A stretch of DNA of 20,811 nucleotides from Planctomycetota bacterium (GTDB lineage Bacteria > Planctomycetota > Planctomycetia > Pirellulales > Lacipirellulaceae). The notes under the pieces were generated by a model. That model saw nothing but the letters and a program-made list of their open reading frames with translations, ran no database searches and had not been told where the DNA came from. Location: the NCBI GenBank assembly GCA_013151315.1, contig JAADIN010000064.1, forward strand, positions 1 to 20,811, read 5' to 3'. Each line of letters begins with the position of its first letter. Position 1 is the stretch's first letter. The position numbers and the translations under genes are program-made. This document shows positions 14,708-20,811 of this stretch, in pieces.

Positions 14708-16144
14708 ATGGCAACTGATATTACGCAAGCCCCTGATCTGCAAGCCCCTGACTTAGAAAACAGTGCTCTGGGCGAGATCAATAAGTACGACTTCATCACT
14801 CCGACGACCGACGTGTTCAAGGCCGAACGAGGCATCAACAGGGAGATTGTCGCACAAATTTCGGAGATGAAGGGCGAGCCAGGCTGGATGCGTGATTTTC
14901 GTCTGGAGGCCTTCGAGATTTTTGAGTCGAAGCCGATGCCCAAGTGGGGCGGCGACATTGCCCTCGATTTTCAGGATATCTACTACTACCTGAAGCCGAC
15001 CAAGGAGCAAGGAAAAACTTGGGACGATGTACCCCAGGAAATCAAAGACACCTTTGATAAGCTTGGCATTCCCGAGGCAGAGAAAAAGTATCTCGCTGGC
15101 GTGAAAGCCCAGTTCGAGAGCGAAGTCGTTTACGGATCGCTGCAAGAAGACTTGGGCAACAAGGGCGTGATCTTTACCGACACCGACACGGCTGTCAAAG
15201 AACATCCGAAATTGCTCCGCGAGTATTTCGGCAAGATCATCCCCTCGACCGACAACAAGTTTGCGGCACTCAACTCGGCCGTTTGGTCGGGAGGGTCGTT
15301 TATCTATGTGCCGCCAGGCGTGAAAATCGAGTTCCCACTGCAAGCGTATTTCCGTATCAATGCCGAGCAGATGGGCCAGTTCGAGCGGACACTTATCATC
15401 GTCGATGAAGGGGCCGAGGTGCATTACGTCGAAGGCTGCACCGCGCCGATGTACACGACCGAGAGCCTGCACTCGGCCGTGGTCGAGGTGATTGTCAAAA
15501 AAAATGGCCGTTGCCGTTATACGACGATCCAAAATTGGGCGAACAACATTTATAATTTGGTGACCAAGCGGGCGATGGCCTACCAAGATTCGCTCATGGA
15601 ATGGATCGACGGCAACCTGGGCAGCCATCTCACGATGAAGTATCCGGCCGTCTACATGATGGAGCCGGGGGCACGCGGCGAGATTCTTTCGATCGCGTTT
15701 TCATCCAAAGGCCAACACCAAGACGCCGGGGCGAAGGTGGTGCACTGTGCCCCGAACACCAAGAGCCGGATCATCTCGAAGAGCATTAGCAAGAATGGCG
15801 GTCGTAGTAGCTATCGCGGGCTATGCAAAGTGGAAGACGGCGCGACCGGCTGCAAGAGCAACGTCGTCTGCGACGCCTTGATTCTCGATTCCGATAGCCG
15901 AAGCGATACCTATCCTTACATCGAGGTTGAAGAGCAAGACGTTCAGATTGAGCACGAAGCGAGCGTCTCACGTATCGGCGAAGAGCAGCTTTTTTATCTG
16001 ATGAGCCGCGGACTGACCGAGGCGGAAGCGAGCTCGATGATTGTGAGCGGGTTCATCGAGCCGCTGATCAAAGAATTGCCTATGGAATACGCGGTCGAGA
16101 TGAATCGACTGATCGAGCTGCAAATGGAAGGCTCGGTCGGGTAG
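14708..16144 (+). CDS. sufB: Fe-S cluster scaffold protein SufB
   Basis: A 478-residue protein, full length for SufB, with the family's beta-helix core. The invariant Cys used for sulfur acceptance (C405 in E. coli) corresponds to C388 in KSNVVCDALILD. Other diagnostic stretches are SAVWSGGSFIYVPPGV, VHYVEGCTAP, and SRGLTEAEASSMIVSGFIEP near the end. With SufC and SufD it forms the SufBCD complex, on which Fe-S clusters are built. The start at 14708 has AGAGG about 8 bases upstream. The first 20 residues contain a short duplicated segment (QAPDL QAPDL). Frame and motifs are intact. Confidence 0.97.
   Translation: MATDITQAPDLQAPDLENSALGEINKYDFITPTTDVFKAERGINREIVAQISEMKGEPGWMRDFRLEAFEIFESKPMPKWGGDIALDFQDIYYYLKPTKEQGKTWDDVPQEIKDTFDKLGIPEAEKKYLAGVKAQFESEVVYGSLQEDLGNKGVIFTDTDTAVKEHPKLLREYFGKIIPSTDNKFAALNSAVWSGGSFIYVPPGVKIEFPLQAYFRINAEQMGQFERTLIIVDEGAEVHYVEGCTAPMYTTESLHSAVVEVIVKKNGRCRYTTIQNWANNIYNLVTKRAMAYQDSLMEWIDGNLGSHLTMKYPAVYMMEPGARGEILSIAFSSKGQHQDAGAKVVHCAPNTKSRIISKSISKNGGRSSYRGLCKVEDGATGCKSNVVCDALILDSDSRSDTYPYIEVEEQDVQIEHEASVSRIGEEQLFYLMSRGLTEAEASSMIVSGFIEPLIKELPMEYAVEMNRLIELQMEGSVG
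14726..14755 (+). repeat. 15-bp near-tandem duplication inside the sufB start
   Basis: CAAGCCCCTGATCTG (14726-14740) is followed by CAAGCCCCTGACTTA (14741-14755), 12 of 15 bases identical. It encodes the repeat QAPDL-QAPDL in the flexible N-terminus of SufB. The change keeps the frame and probably has no effect on function. Confidence 0.7.
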
Positions 16145-16177
16145 AGTCGGCCTGCCGAGACAACCGGGAGAAAACCG

Positions 16178-16726
16178 ATGAGTACCGTTGCCACTACCGA
16201 AGAGCTTGTTGCCGAACTTTATACGATCGAGGGCAAAGCAGAGATATTGGGAGGGGAGATTATCATGATGAGTCCAGCAGGCGGCAGCCATGGCCGTGCG
16301 GCCGGTTCGATTTATATCTCCCTCAAGAACTACGAAAGCCGCGCCGGAGGTTACGCGTTTTGCGACAATGTTGGATTTTTGGTGGACTTGCCTGACCGAA
16401 AGTCGTTTAGCCCCGATGCCGCATTTTATGTTGGTGAACCGCCTGGGATCAAATTTTTGCCTACAGCGCCAGTGTTCGCAGCAGAGATTCGTAGCGAGGG
16501 TGACTATGGCCCTGCTGCCGAAAGACAGATGGCAGCAAAAAGAAACGACTATTTCAGCGCAGGTACGAAAGTTGTTTGGGATGTCGACTTGCTCAGCGAC
16601 GAGGTCGTCCGCGTCTATCGGGCTGATCAGCCCGAAGAACCGACGATTTATCGTAAGGGCGAGCAGGCCGAGGCGGAACCGGCAGTTCCTGGTTGGAGCT
16701 TGTCAGTCGACGAACTTTTTGATTGA
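16178..16726 (+). CDS. Uma2-family (DUF820) PD-(D/E)xK-fold protein inside the suf cluster
   Basis: A 182-residue protein of the Uma2 family, a restriction-endonuclease-like fold of largely unknown role, often found in many copies in planctomycetes and cyanobacteria. It shows the typical order: an N-terminal EILGGEIIMMSPAGGSHG segment, then the acidic pair SPDAAF (D80) and AAEIRSEGD (E103), then a Lys (K121) and YFSAGTKVVWDVD. The nuclease triad is thus plausibly complete. It starts 33 bases after sufB, with GGGAG before the ATG, and ends 37 bases before sufD. It is probably co-transcribed with both. No known link between Uma2 proteins and Fe-S assembly is recalled; it may be an insertion tolerated in the operon. 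Confidence 0.88.
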   Translation: MSTVATTEELVAELYTIEGKAEILGGEIIMMSPAGGSHGRAAGSIYISLKNYESRAGGYAFCDNVGFLVDLPDRKSFSPDAAFYVGEPPGIKFLPTAPVFAAEIRSEGDYGPAAERQMAAKRNDYFSAGTKVVWDVDLLSDEVVRVYRADQPEEPTIYRKGEQAEAEPAVPGWSLSVDELFD

Positions 16727-16763
16727 AAACCGAACCCCCTTTTAAGACGTAACAAGAGATACT

Positions 16764-18071
16764 ATGAGCAGCATGTTGGCCTCGGCAAGTTTTACGCAAG
16801 ACGCCTTTGATGCCTTTATGGCGACTCGTGATGAACCGGGCTGGCTCACCGACATCCGTCAAACGGCTTGGTCTCGATTTGGTGAACTGGCGATGCCGAC
16901 CAGTCGCGATGAAGAGTGGATGCGCACCGACATTCGGCTGTTCAAGCTGAGCAAGTTTTCGATGCCCTCTGAGGCTCCCGAGATTCAGTCGCCGCGGGCG
17001 TTGTTAGCTGAAGGCGTCGAGCTGGGGGGCTATACGGTTTCGGTCGATAGTCACTCGACGGAAAGCGACTTCTCTGAAAAATGGGCTAGCAAGGGAGTGC
17101 TGTTTGGCAGCCTCGATGCGTTGGTTGCCGAGCATGGCGACCGACTGCGACCCTACTTCGAGCGAAAACTGGTCGATCCGTTGTTCGACAAGTTTTCGGC
17201 CTTGAATGCGGCCTGCTGGAGCGGCGGCAACTTGCTGTTTGTCCCCAAGGGCGTTCGAGTCGACGAGCCGCTTCACAATTTTTCGATTCTCTCTGATGGC
17301 GGCACCGACTTAGGCAAGACGCTGGTCATTTTGGAAGAAGGTGCCGAGGCGACTCTGCTAGCAGAAAGTGCAAGCGTCGACGAAGAAAGTGGCGGCCTGC
17401 ATTGCGGTTCCATTGAACTGATTGTCGAAAAGGAAGCTCGACTGCGGTATGTGAATCTTCAGAATTGGAGCAACAGCGTCTGGCATTTTGCTCATCAAAT
17501 GGCGCATGTCGGGGCGAACGCGAATCTGCAATGGACGATTGGCGCGCTCGGCAGTCGATTGGCAAAAGTCAATCAACGGGTGGCTCTCACGGGTAGCGAT
17601 GCCGAGGCACAAGTCAACGGCGTGATGTTCACCCAAGGCAAACAGCACTTGTGTTACAGCACCCATCAACATCACCAGGCACCCCATTGCCAAAGCGATT
17701 TGATGTACAAGGCGGCGTTGCAAGGCACTTCGCGTACCGTTTGGCGAGGCATGATCCAAGTCGACAAGGCGGCCCAGCAGACCAACGCCTACCAGCGGAA
17801 CGACAATCTTATGCTGGCGACGACGGCCCGGGCCGATTCGATCCCTGGCCTAGAAATCGAAGCAGACGATGTTCGCTGCACGCATGGCAGCACGTCGGGC
17901 CGCGTGGACGACGACCAACTTTTTTACGCGATGACCCGCGGCTACACGCGGCAAGAAGCGGTGCGCATGATCGTAAGCGGCTTCTTTCAAAAAGTGTTTG
18001 ATCGCATTACGATTGAAAGCGTTCGCGAAGCGCTCGGCGAGGCGATCGGGCAGCGGGTGCGAGATATTTGA
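16764..18071 (+). CDS. sufD: Fe-S cluster assembly protein SufD
   Basis: A 435-residue SufD, the partner of SufB in the SufBCD scaffold. The conserved His (H360 in E. coli) is H374 in RCTHGSTSG. Other markers are WSGGNLLFVPKGV, LVILEEGAEATL, GTSRTVWRGMI, and the C-terminal RGYTRQEAVRMIVSGFF. The N-terminus (ARQTAWSRFGEL-like helical region with PTSRDEEWMRTD) is typical of SufD rather than SufB. The spacer before it contains AAGAGA near the ATG. It is separated from sufB by the Uma2 gene. A short tandem of ATTAGTC words follows its stop codon (about 18078-18092). Confidence 0.95.
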   Translation: MSSMLASASFTQDAFDAFMATRDEPGWLTDIRQTAWSRFGELAMPTSRDEEWMRTDIRLFKLSKFSMPSEAPEIQSPRALLAEGVELGGYTVSVDSHSTESDFSEKWASKGVLFGSLDALVAEHGDRLRPYFERKLVDPLFDKFSALNAACWSGGNLLFVPKGVRVDEPLHNFSILSDGGTDLGKTLVILEEGAEATLLAESASVDEESGGLHCGSIELIVEKEARLRYVNLQNWSNSVWHFAHQMAHVGANANLQWTIGALGSRLAKVNQRVALTGSDAEAQVNGVMFTQGKQHLCYSTHQHHQAPHCQSDLMYKAALQGTSRTVWRGMIQVDKAAQQTNAYQRNDNLMLATTARADSIPGLEIEADDVRCTHGSTSGRVDDDQLFYAMTRGYTRQEAVRMIVSGFFQKVFDRITIESVREALGEAIGQRVRDI

Positions 18072-18111
18072 AAAAAGTCATTAGTCATTAGTTTTTTTGC
18101 TGTTACTTTCT

Positions 18112-18432
18112 ATGCATGATTTCATATTTGCAGCCAAAGCCTCCGAAATTCCTGACGGCAGTTCGTTGCTGGTCGAAGTCGACGAGCGACTCCTCGTCTT
18201 GATCCACGCGGCGGGGCATTTTTATGCGCTCGATGATGTCTGCACACATGATGGGGGGCCACTCAGCGACGGGCCCGTCGATGCGGTTGGCGGGACGATC
18301 GCTTGTCCTCGACATGGAGCGAAATTCGATATAAAAACAGGGGATGCGGCGACGATGCCCGCCACCAAGGCGACCGTTGCCCATGAAGTCAAAGTCGAAC
18401 GTGAACAAGTTTTTGTCCGGCTGAGTTCCTGA
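18112..18432 (+). CDS. Rieske [2Fe-2S] ferredoxin
   Basis: A small soluble 106-residue protein with both Rieske cluster motifs: C44-T-H46 in VCTHDGGPL and C65-P-R-H68 in IACPRHGAKFD. This gives the two Cys and two His ligands of a [2Fe-2S] centre. It lacks a signal peptide or membrane helix, so it is a cytoplasmic ferredoxin-like electron carrier of the NirD/dioxygenase-ferredoxin type. The ATG at 18112 fits the family start; the upstream TTG in frame lies in spacer. A Rieske protein is often found next to suf genes in bacteria, where it is either a client or an electron donor; the exact role here is unknown. It is 40 bases after sufD. Confidence 0.93.
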   Translation: MHDFIFAAKASEIPDGSSLLVEVDERLLVLIHAAGHFYALDDVCTHDGGPLSDGPVDAVGGTIACPRHGAKFDIKTGDAATMPATKATVAHEVKVEREQVFVRLSS

Positions 18433-18447
18433 AATTGTTGCTGGTTT

Positions 18448-18480
18448 ACTCCGGCGATCTGTCAGATCGCGGCTGTTTTT
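18448..18480 (+). terminator. Hairpin plus T-run (repeat copy 2), between Rieske gene and sufT
   Basis: GCGATCTG-T-CAGATCGC forms a near-perfect stem, followed by GGCTG and five Ts. This is the layout of a Rho-independent terminator, though the tiny loop means two or three stem pairs must open. It is the same element as at 13741-13773. It lies 15 bases after the Rieske stop and 18 bases before the sufT start, so it could reduce transcription into sufT and the downstream C1 genes. Confidence 0.55.
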
Positions 18481-18498
18481 GGTTGTGAGGAGATACGC

Positions 18499-18816
18499 AT
18501 GGCTATTGCTGAAGATACGGTTCGAGAAGCCTTGAAGCAGGTGATCGATCCTGAGCTGTTCGTCAATATCGTCGACCTGGGGCTCATTTACGAGATCAAA
18601 ATCGAGGAAAAAGAGGACGGCAAAAACGATGTGCAGGTCGATATGACGATGACCAGCCCCGCTTGCCCAGCCGCTCCGCAACTGCTCGGACAATCGAAAG
18701 AGTTTGTCGGCAAACTTGACGACGTCAACGAAGTCGACATCCGATTGGTGATGCACCCGCCTTGGACTCCCGATCGGATGACCGAAGATGCTCGAGATCA
18801 ACTCGGAATCTTTTGA
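18499..18816 (+). CDS. sufT: SufT-like DUF59/MIP18-family Fe-S assembly factor
   Basis: A 105-residue DUF59 protein. It has the family opening ALKQVIDPELFVNIVDLGLIY and the reactive Cys (C56) in MTSPACPAAPQLL. It also has the C-terminal PPWTPDRMTEDARDQLG, which is the usual DUF59 ending. Relatives (SufT, the DUF59 domain of PaaD, eukaryotic MIP18) help deliver or mature Fe-S clusters. The ribosome site AGGAG lies 7-8 bases before the ATG at 18499. It is the last suf-type gene and is followed after 7 bases by the ATP-grasp gene, which suggests one transcript. No frame damage is seen. Confidence 0.93.
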   Translation: MAIAEDTVREALKQVIDPELFVNIVDLGLIYEIKIEEKEDGKNDVQVDMTMTSPACPAAPQLLGQSKEFVGKLDDVNEVDIRLVMHPPWTPDRMTEDARDQLGIF

Positions 18817-18823
18817 ATTCGGA

Positions 18824-19846
18824 ATGCGGATTTTTCTTTATGAATGGATCACCGGTGGCGGCCTAGTTGAAGAGCATGGCGCGTTGCCTGCTTCGCTGCT
18901 AACCGAAGGCGCGGCGATGCTTTCGGCACTGGCCGCCGATTTCGTGGCCATCGACGGGGCCCAGGTGACCGTGCTGCGAGACATTCGTCTGAGTGATCTG
19001 CCGCTGCCTAGCTGCAAAATCGTCGAAGTCCATTCCAAGTCGCATCATCGTGAAGAGATCGAACGGCTTGCGAGCAAGGCCGACCATACGCTCGTGATTG
19101 CCCCAGAGATTGACGATATCCTTAGGCAAACCAACCGTTGGGTACGCAGTGCGGGGGGCCGGCTGCTTGCAAGTTCCGACGATTTTGTCTCGTTGGCGGC
19201 AGACAAACATCAAACGGCTCGGTTGCTTGCAGAATCGGGGGTAGCAACGCCTGAGGCGCGGTTGCTCGAAGCAGATCAAGAAAAACTCCCCAAAAATTTT
19301 CCTTATCCGGGGGTATTAAAACCTGTGCATGGGGCCGGCTCGCAGCACACGTTGCTCGTGGCCAGCGAACGAGACACGCCGCCGCCCTATCCTTGGCCGC
19401 GCCGGCTCGAGCGTTTTTGCCCTGGCATGGCGTGCAGCGTCTCGTTCTTATGCGGACCGGCCCATCGCGTGGCGCTGCCCGTTTGTCGGCAGCACCTCAC
19501 CTCCGACGGCCGATTTTCTTATACTGGGGGTTCGCTGCTTGGCCAGTCGGATTTGGCACGTCGAGCGACGGCACTGGCCGACCGAGCACTTGAAGTTTTT
19601 CCTCCTGCGCTAGGGTATGTGGGAGTCGATTTGGTACTTGGCAAAGCGGCTGATGGGTCGGAAGATTTTGTCATCGAAATCAATCCACGTTTGACGACCT
19701 CGTATGTAGGGCTACGCGCGGCAAGCGATGACAACTTGGCAGCGGCCCTGCTTGCCAATGCGGGCGGAGTTAGTAAAATCCCTCGATTTGGCGACAGTCT
19801 CCTTGAGTTTTTGAGTGATGGCACAATTCGTATTCCAACCGGTTGA
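18824..19846 (+). CDS. ATP-grasp ligase, MfnD-like (tyramine-glutamate ligase type)
   Basis: A 340-residue ATP-grasp enzyme. The N-terminus MRIFLYEWITGGG is typical of the COG1821-type ligases. The ATP-grasp core follows: ATP-binding Lys in PGVLKPVHGAGSQHT, the RLERFCPGMACSVSF strand, and the Mg-binding end GYVGVDLVLG and FVIEINPRLTTSYVG. The archaeal member MfnD joins glutamate to tyramine in methanofuran synthesis. Members in methylotrophs and planctomycetes occur with tetrahydromethanopterin C1 genes. The start at 18824 is preferred because it gives this conserved N-terminus; the frame extends 12 codons further up into sufT. The next gene starts one base after the stop. Substrate is inferred, not shown; other carboxylate-amine ligations are possible. 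Confidence 0.8.
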   Translation: MRIFLYEWITGGGLVEEHGALPASLLTEGAAMLSALAADFVAIDGAQVTVLRDIRLSDLPLPSCKIVEVHSKSHHREEIERLASKADHTLVIAPEIDDILRQTNRWVRSAGGRLLASSDDFVSLAADKHQTARLLAESGVATPEARLLEADQEKLPKNFPYPGVLKPVHGAGSQHTLLVASERDTPPPYPWPRRLERFCPGMACSVSFLCGPAHRVALPVCRQHLTSDGRFSYTGGSLLGQSDLARRATALADRALEVFPPALGYVGVDLVLGKAADGSEDFVIEINPRLTTSYVGLRAASDDNLAAALLANAGGVSKIPRFGDSLLEFLSDGTIRIPTG

Positions 19847-19847
19847 G

Positions 19848-20811
19848 ATGAACGTAATAGCACTTGATATTGGCGGCGCGAATCTCAAACTCGCCGACGG
19901 AAAGGGGTTTTCTGCCTCCCATCATTTTCCCCTTTGGAAAGAACCAACTCGACTAGCCGAGATGCTTGAAGCGTCGCTTGCGGTTTCGCCGAGCGCCGAA
20001 GTTTTGGCAGTAACCATGACCGGAGAGTTGGCCGACTGCTTTACGACGAAAGCCGAAGGGGTCTGTGCGATTCTCGATGCGGTCGAACAGGCTGCGTCGG
20101 GGCGTAAGGTGTTGGTCTATTTTTGCGATGGCCGGTTGGTCGAGCCTCAGACCGCGCGGGCTGAAGCCCTGCTCGCCGGGGCGAGCAATTGGCATGTGCT
20201 GGCCGATTATGTGCGGCGGTTTTGTCATGGCAAGTCGGGACTTCTGATCGATATCGGTTCGACCACTTCCGACATCATTCCTGTAGGGCAGGGGGGGCCG
20301 TTGGCGCTGGGTCGCACAGATCCCGAGCGACTGGCTGCCTGCGAACTGGTTTATACGGGCGTCGAGCGGAGCCCCGTTTGTGCTGTGGTGCGCAAGCTGA
20401 GCTGGCGAGGTAAATCCTGCCCCGTCGCCCAGGAAGTGTTTGCGACGACTCTCGACGCCTATTTGCTGCTGGGGGATTTGCCCGAGAACGCTGAGGATTT
20501 CCAGACTGCCGATAGTCGATCGCGAACCAAGAAAAATGCCCATGGGCGGTTGGCGCACGCGATCTGCGCCGATACGACTCTCTTTTCAAACGAAGACGGC
20601 ATGCGTTCAGCAGAGGCGATTCGCGAGGCGCAGCTACAGCAATTGGAGGCTGCGGCGAAGCAAGTGTTGGGGCGGATGAAATCGCCGCCCGAGACGATCG
20701 TCGTTAGCGGGCAAGGCGAGTTTTTGGCGCGCCAGCTAGTGGAACGAATCGGCAAGAGAGTTTCGATGGTTTCTTTGGCAGAAGAACTCGGCCCAGAGAT
20801 TAGCCGCGCGG
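19848..20811 (+). CDS. Hydantoinase/oxoprolinase-family, H4MPT-linked C1 pathway protein, MfnF-like (3' cut by window)
   Basis: The frame is open from the ATG at 19848 to the window end (321 codons) with no stop. It belongs to the sugar kinase/actin-like ATPase fold group: phosphate-1 loop ALDIGGANLKLAD at the start, phosphate-2 loop LIDIGSTTSDIIP in the middle, and VVSGQGEFLA near the adenosine site. This is the pattern of the 'H4MPT-linked C1 transfer pathway' family, whose archaeal member MfnF couples gamma-glutamyltyramine to the furan unit of methanofuran. The start codon is one base after the ATP-grasp stop, so translation is probably coupled. The pair mfnD-mfnF would act in successive parts of the same pathway. 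The function is inferred from family and neighbour. Only a short C-terminal part should be missing, judging by the family's usual length of about 330-360. Confidence 0.8.
   Translation, partial: MNVIALDIGGANLKLADGKGFSASHHFPLWKEPTRLAEMLEASLAVSPSAEVLAVTMTGELADCFTTKAEGVCAILDAVEQAASGRKVLVYFCDGRLVEPQTARAEALLAGASNWHVLADYVRRFCHGKSGLLIDIGSTTSDIIPVGQGGPLALGRTDPERLAACELVYTGVERSPVCAVVRKLSWRGKSCPVAQEVFATTLDAYLLLGDLPENAEDFQTADSRSRTKKNAHGRLAHAICADTTLFSNEDGMRSAEAIREAQLQQLEAAAKQVLGRMKSPPETIVVSGQGEFLARQLVERIGKRVSMVSLAEELGPEISRA
19974..19989 (+). repeat. 16-bp word TCGCTTGCGGTTTCGC, copy 3 (inside MfnF-like gene)
   Basis: Exact copy of the word at 781-796, here within the MfnF-like coding sequence, where it helps encode EASLAVSPS. 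It is followed by CGA as in copy 1. Confidence 0.7.

Noticed and set aside
14753..15628. Long open frame (291 codons) on the minus strand inside sufB
   Set aside because: It is antisense to a clearly conserved SufB frame and its protein (rich in His, Arg, Val) has no recognisable domain; it follows from the codon bias of sufB.
3511..16195. Shared opening MSTVAT in the Dus and Uma2 proteins
   Set aside because: The similarity ends after six residues and the DNA differs at several positions; taken as chance.

Overview
The window looks like a chromosomal segment of a planctomycete, most likely Pirellulales. This is an inference from gene content: a SufR-regulated suf cluster, a methanofuran/H4MPT-type C1 cofactor gene pair in a bacterium, a planctomycete-type secreted protein and an AGCS symporter with a signal peptide. 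Spacers packed with palindromic repeats fit the same picture. Coding density is high, G+C is moderately high, and Shine-Dalgarno sites are patchy.

Layout. 1-731: 3' part of a D-2-hydroxyacid dehydrogenase. 926-2051: a Ser/Thr protein kinase broken by an exact 7-bp tandem duplication. 2217-3341: an exported protein of unknown function. 3511-4571: a tRNA-dihydrouridine synthase with a one-base frame break. 4700-6784 (all minus strand) is a visibly more AT-rich accessory block: a small Cys/His/Asp protein, a lipoprotein, and a HigBA-like toxin-antitoxin pair. 6785-7398 is gene-free and filled with repeats. 7399-9118: a CPA2/Kef-type cation:proton antiporter, also with a frame break. 9150-10070 and 10354-11961 (minus): an outer-membrane beta-barrel protein and a sodium:alanine (AGCS) symporter.

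12310-18816 is an Fe-S cluster assembly locus on the plus strand: sufR - nuoB - sufC - sufB - Uma2-family nuclease - sufD - Rieske ferredoxin - sufT. It builds and senses Fe-S clusters, and it contains two likely client proteins: the complex I N2-cluster subunit and a Rieske protein. No cysteine desulfurase (sufS) or sufE/sufU is visible. The cluster runs with almost no gaps into an ATP-grasp ligase (MfnD-like) and a hydantoinase/oxoprolinase-family protein (MfnF-like, cut by the window end). Together these suggest methanofuran-type cofactor synthesis for tetrahydromethanopterin-linked C1 metabolism.

The most notable signals are the Fe-S/C1-cofactor gene chain, the Uma2 gene and lone nuoB inside the suf cluster, a 16-bp word occurring three times in unrelated contexts (two of them in different coding frames), at least five distinct families of palindromic spacer elements, and three genes with intact motifs but broken frames. 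I see no convincing new defence system, phage, IS transposase, CRISPR array, rRNA or tRNA.
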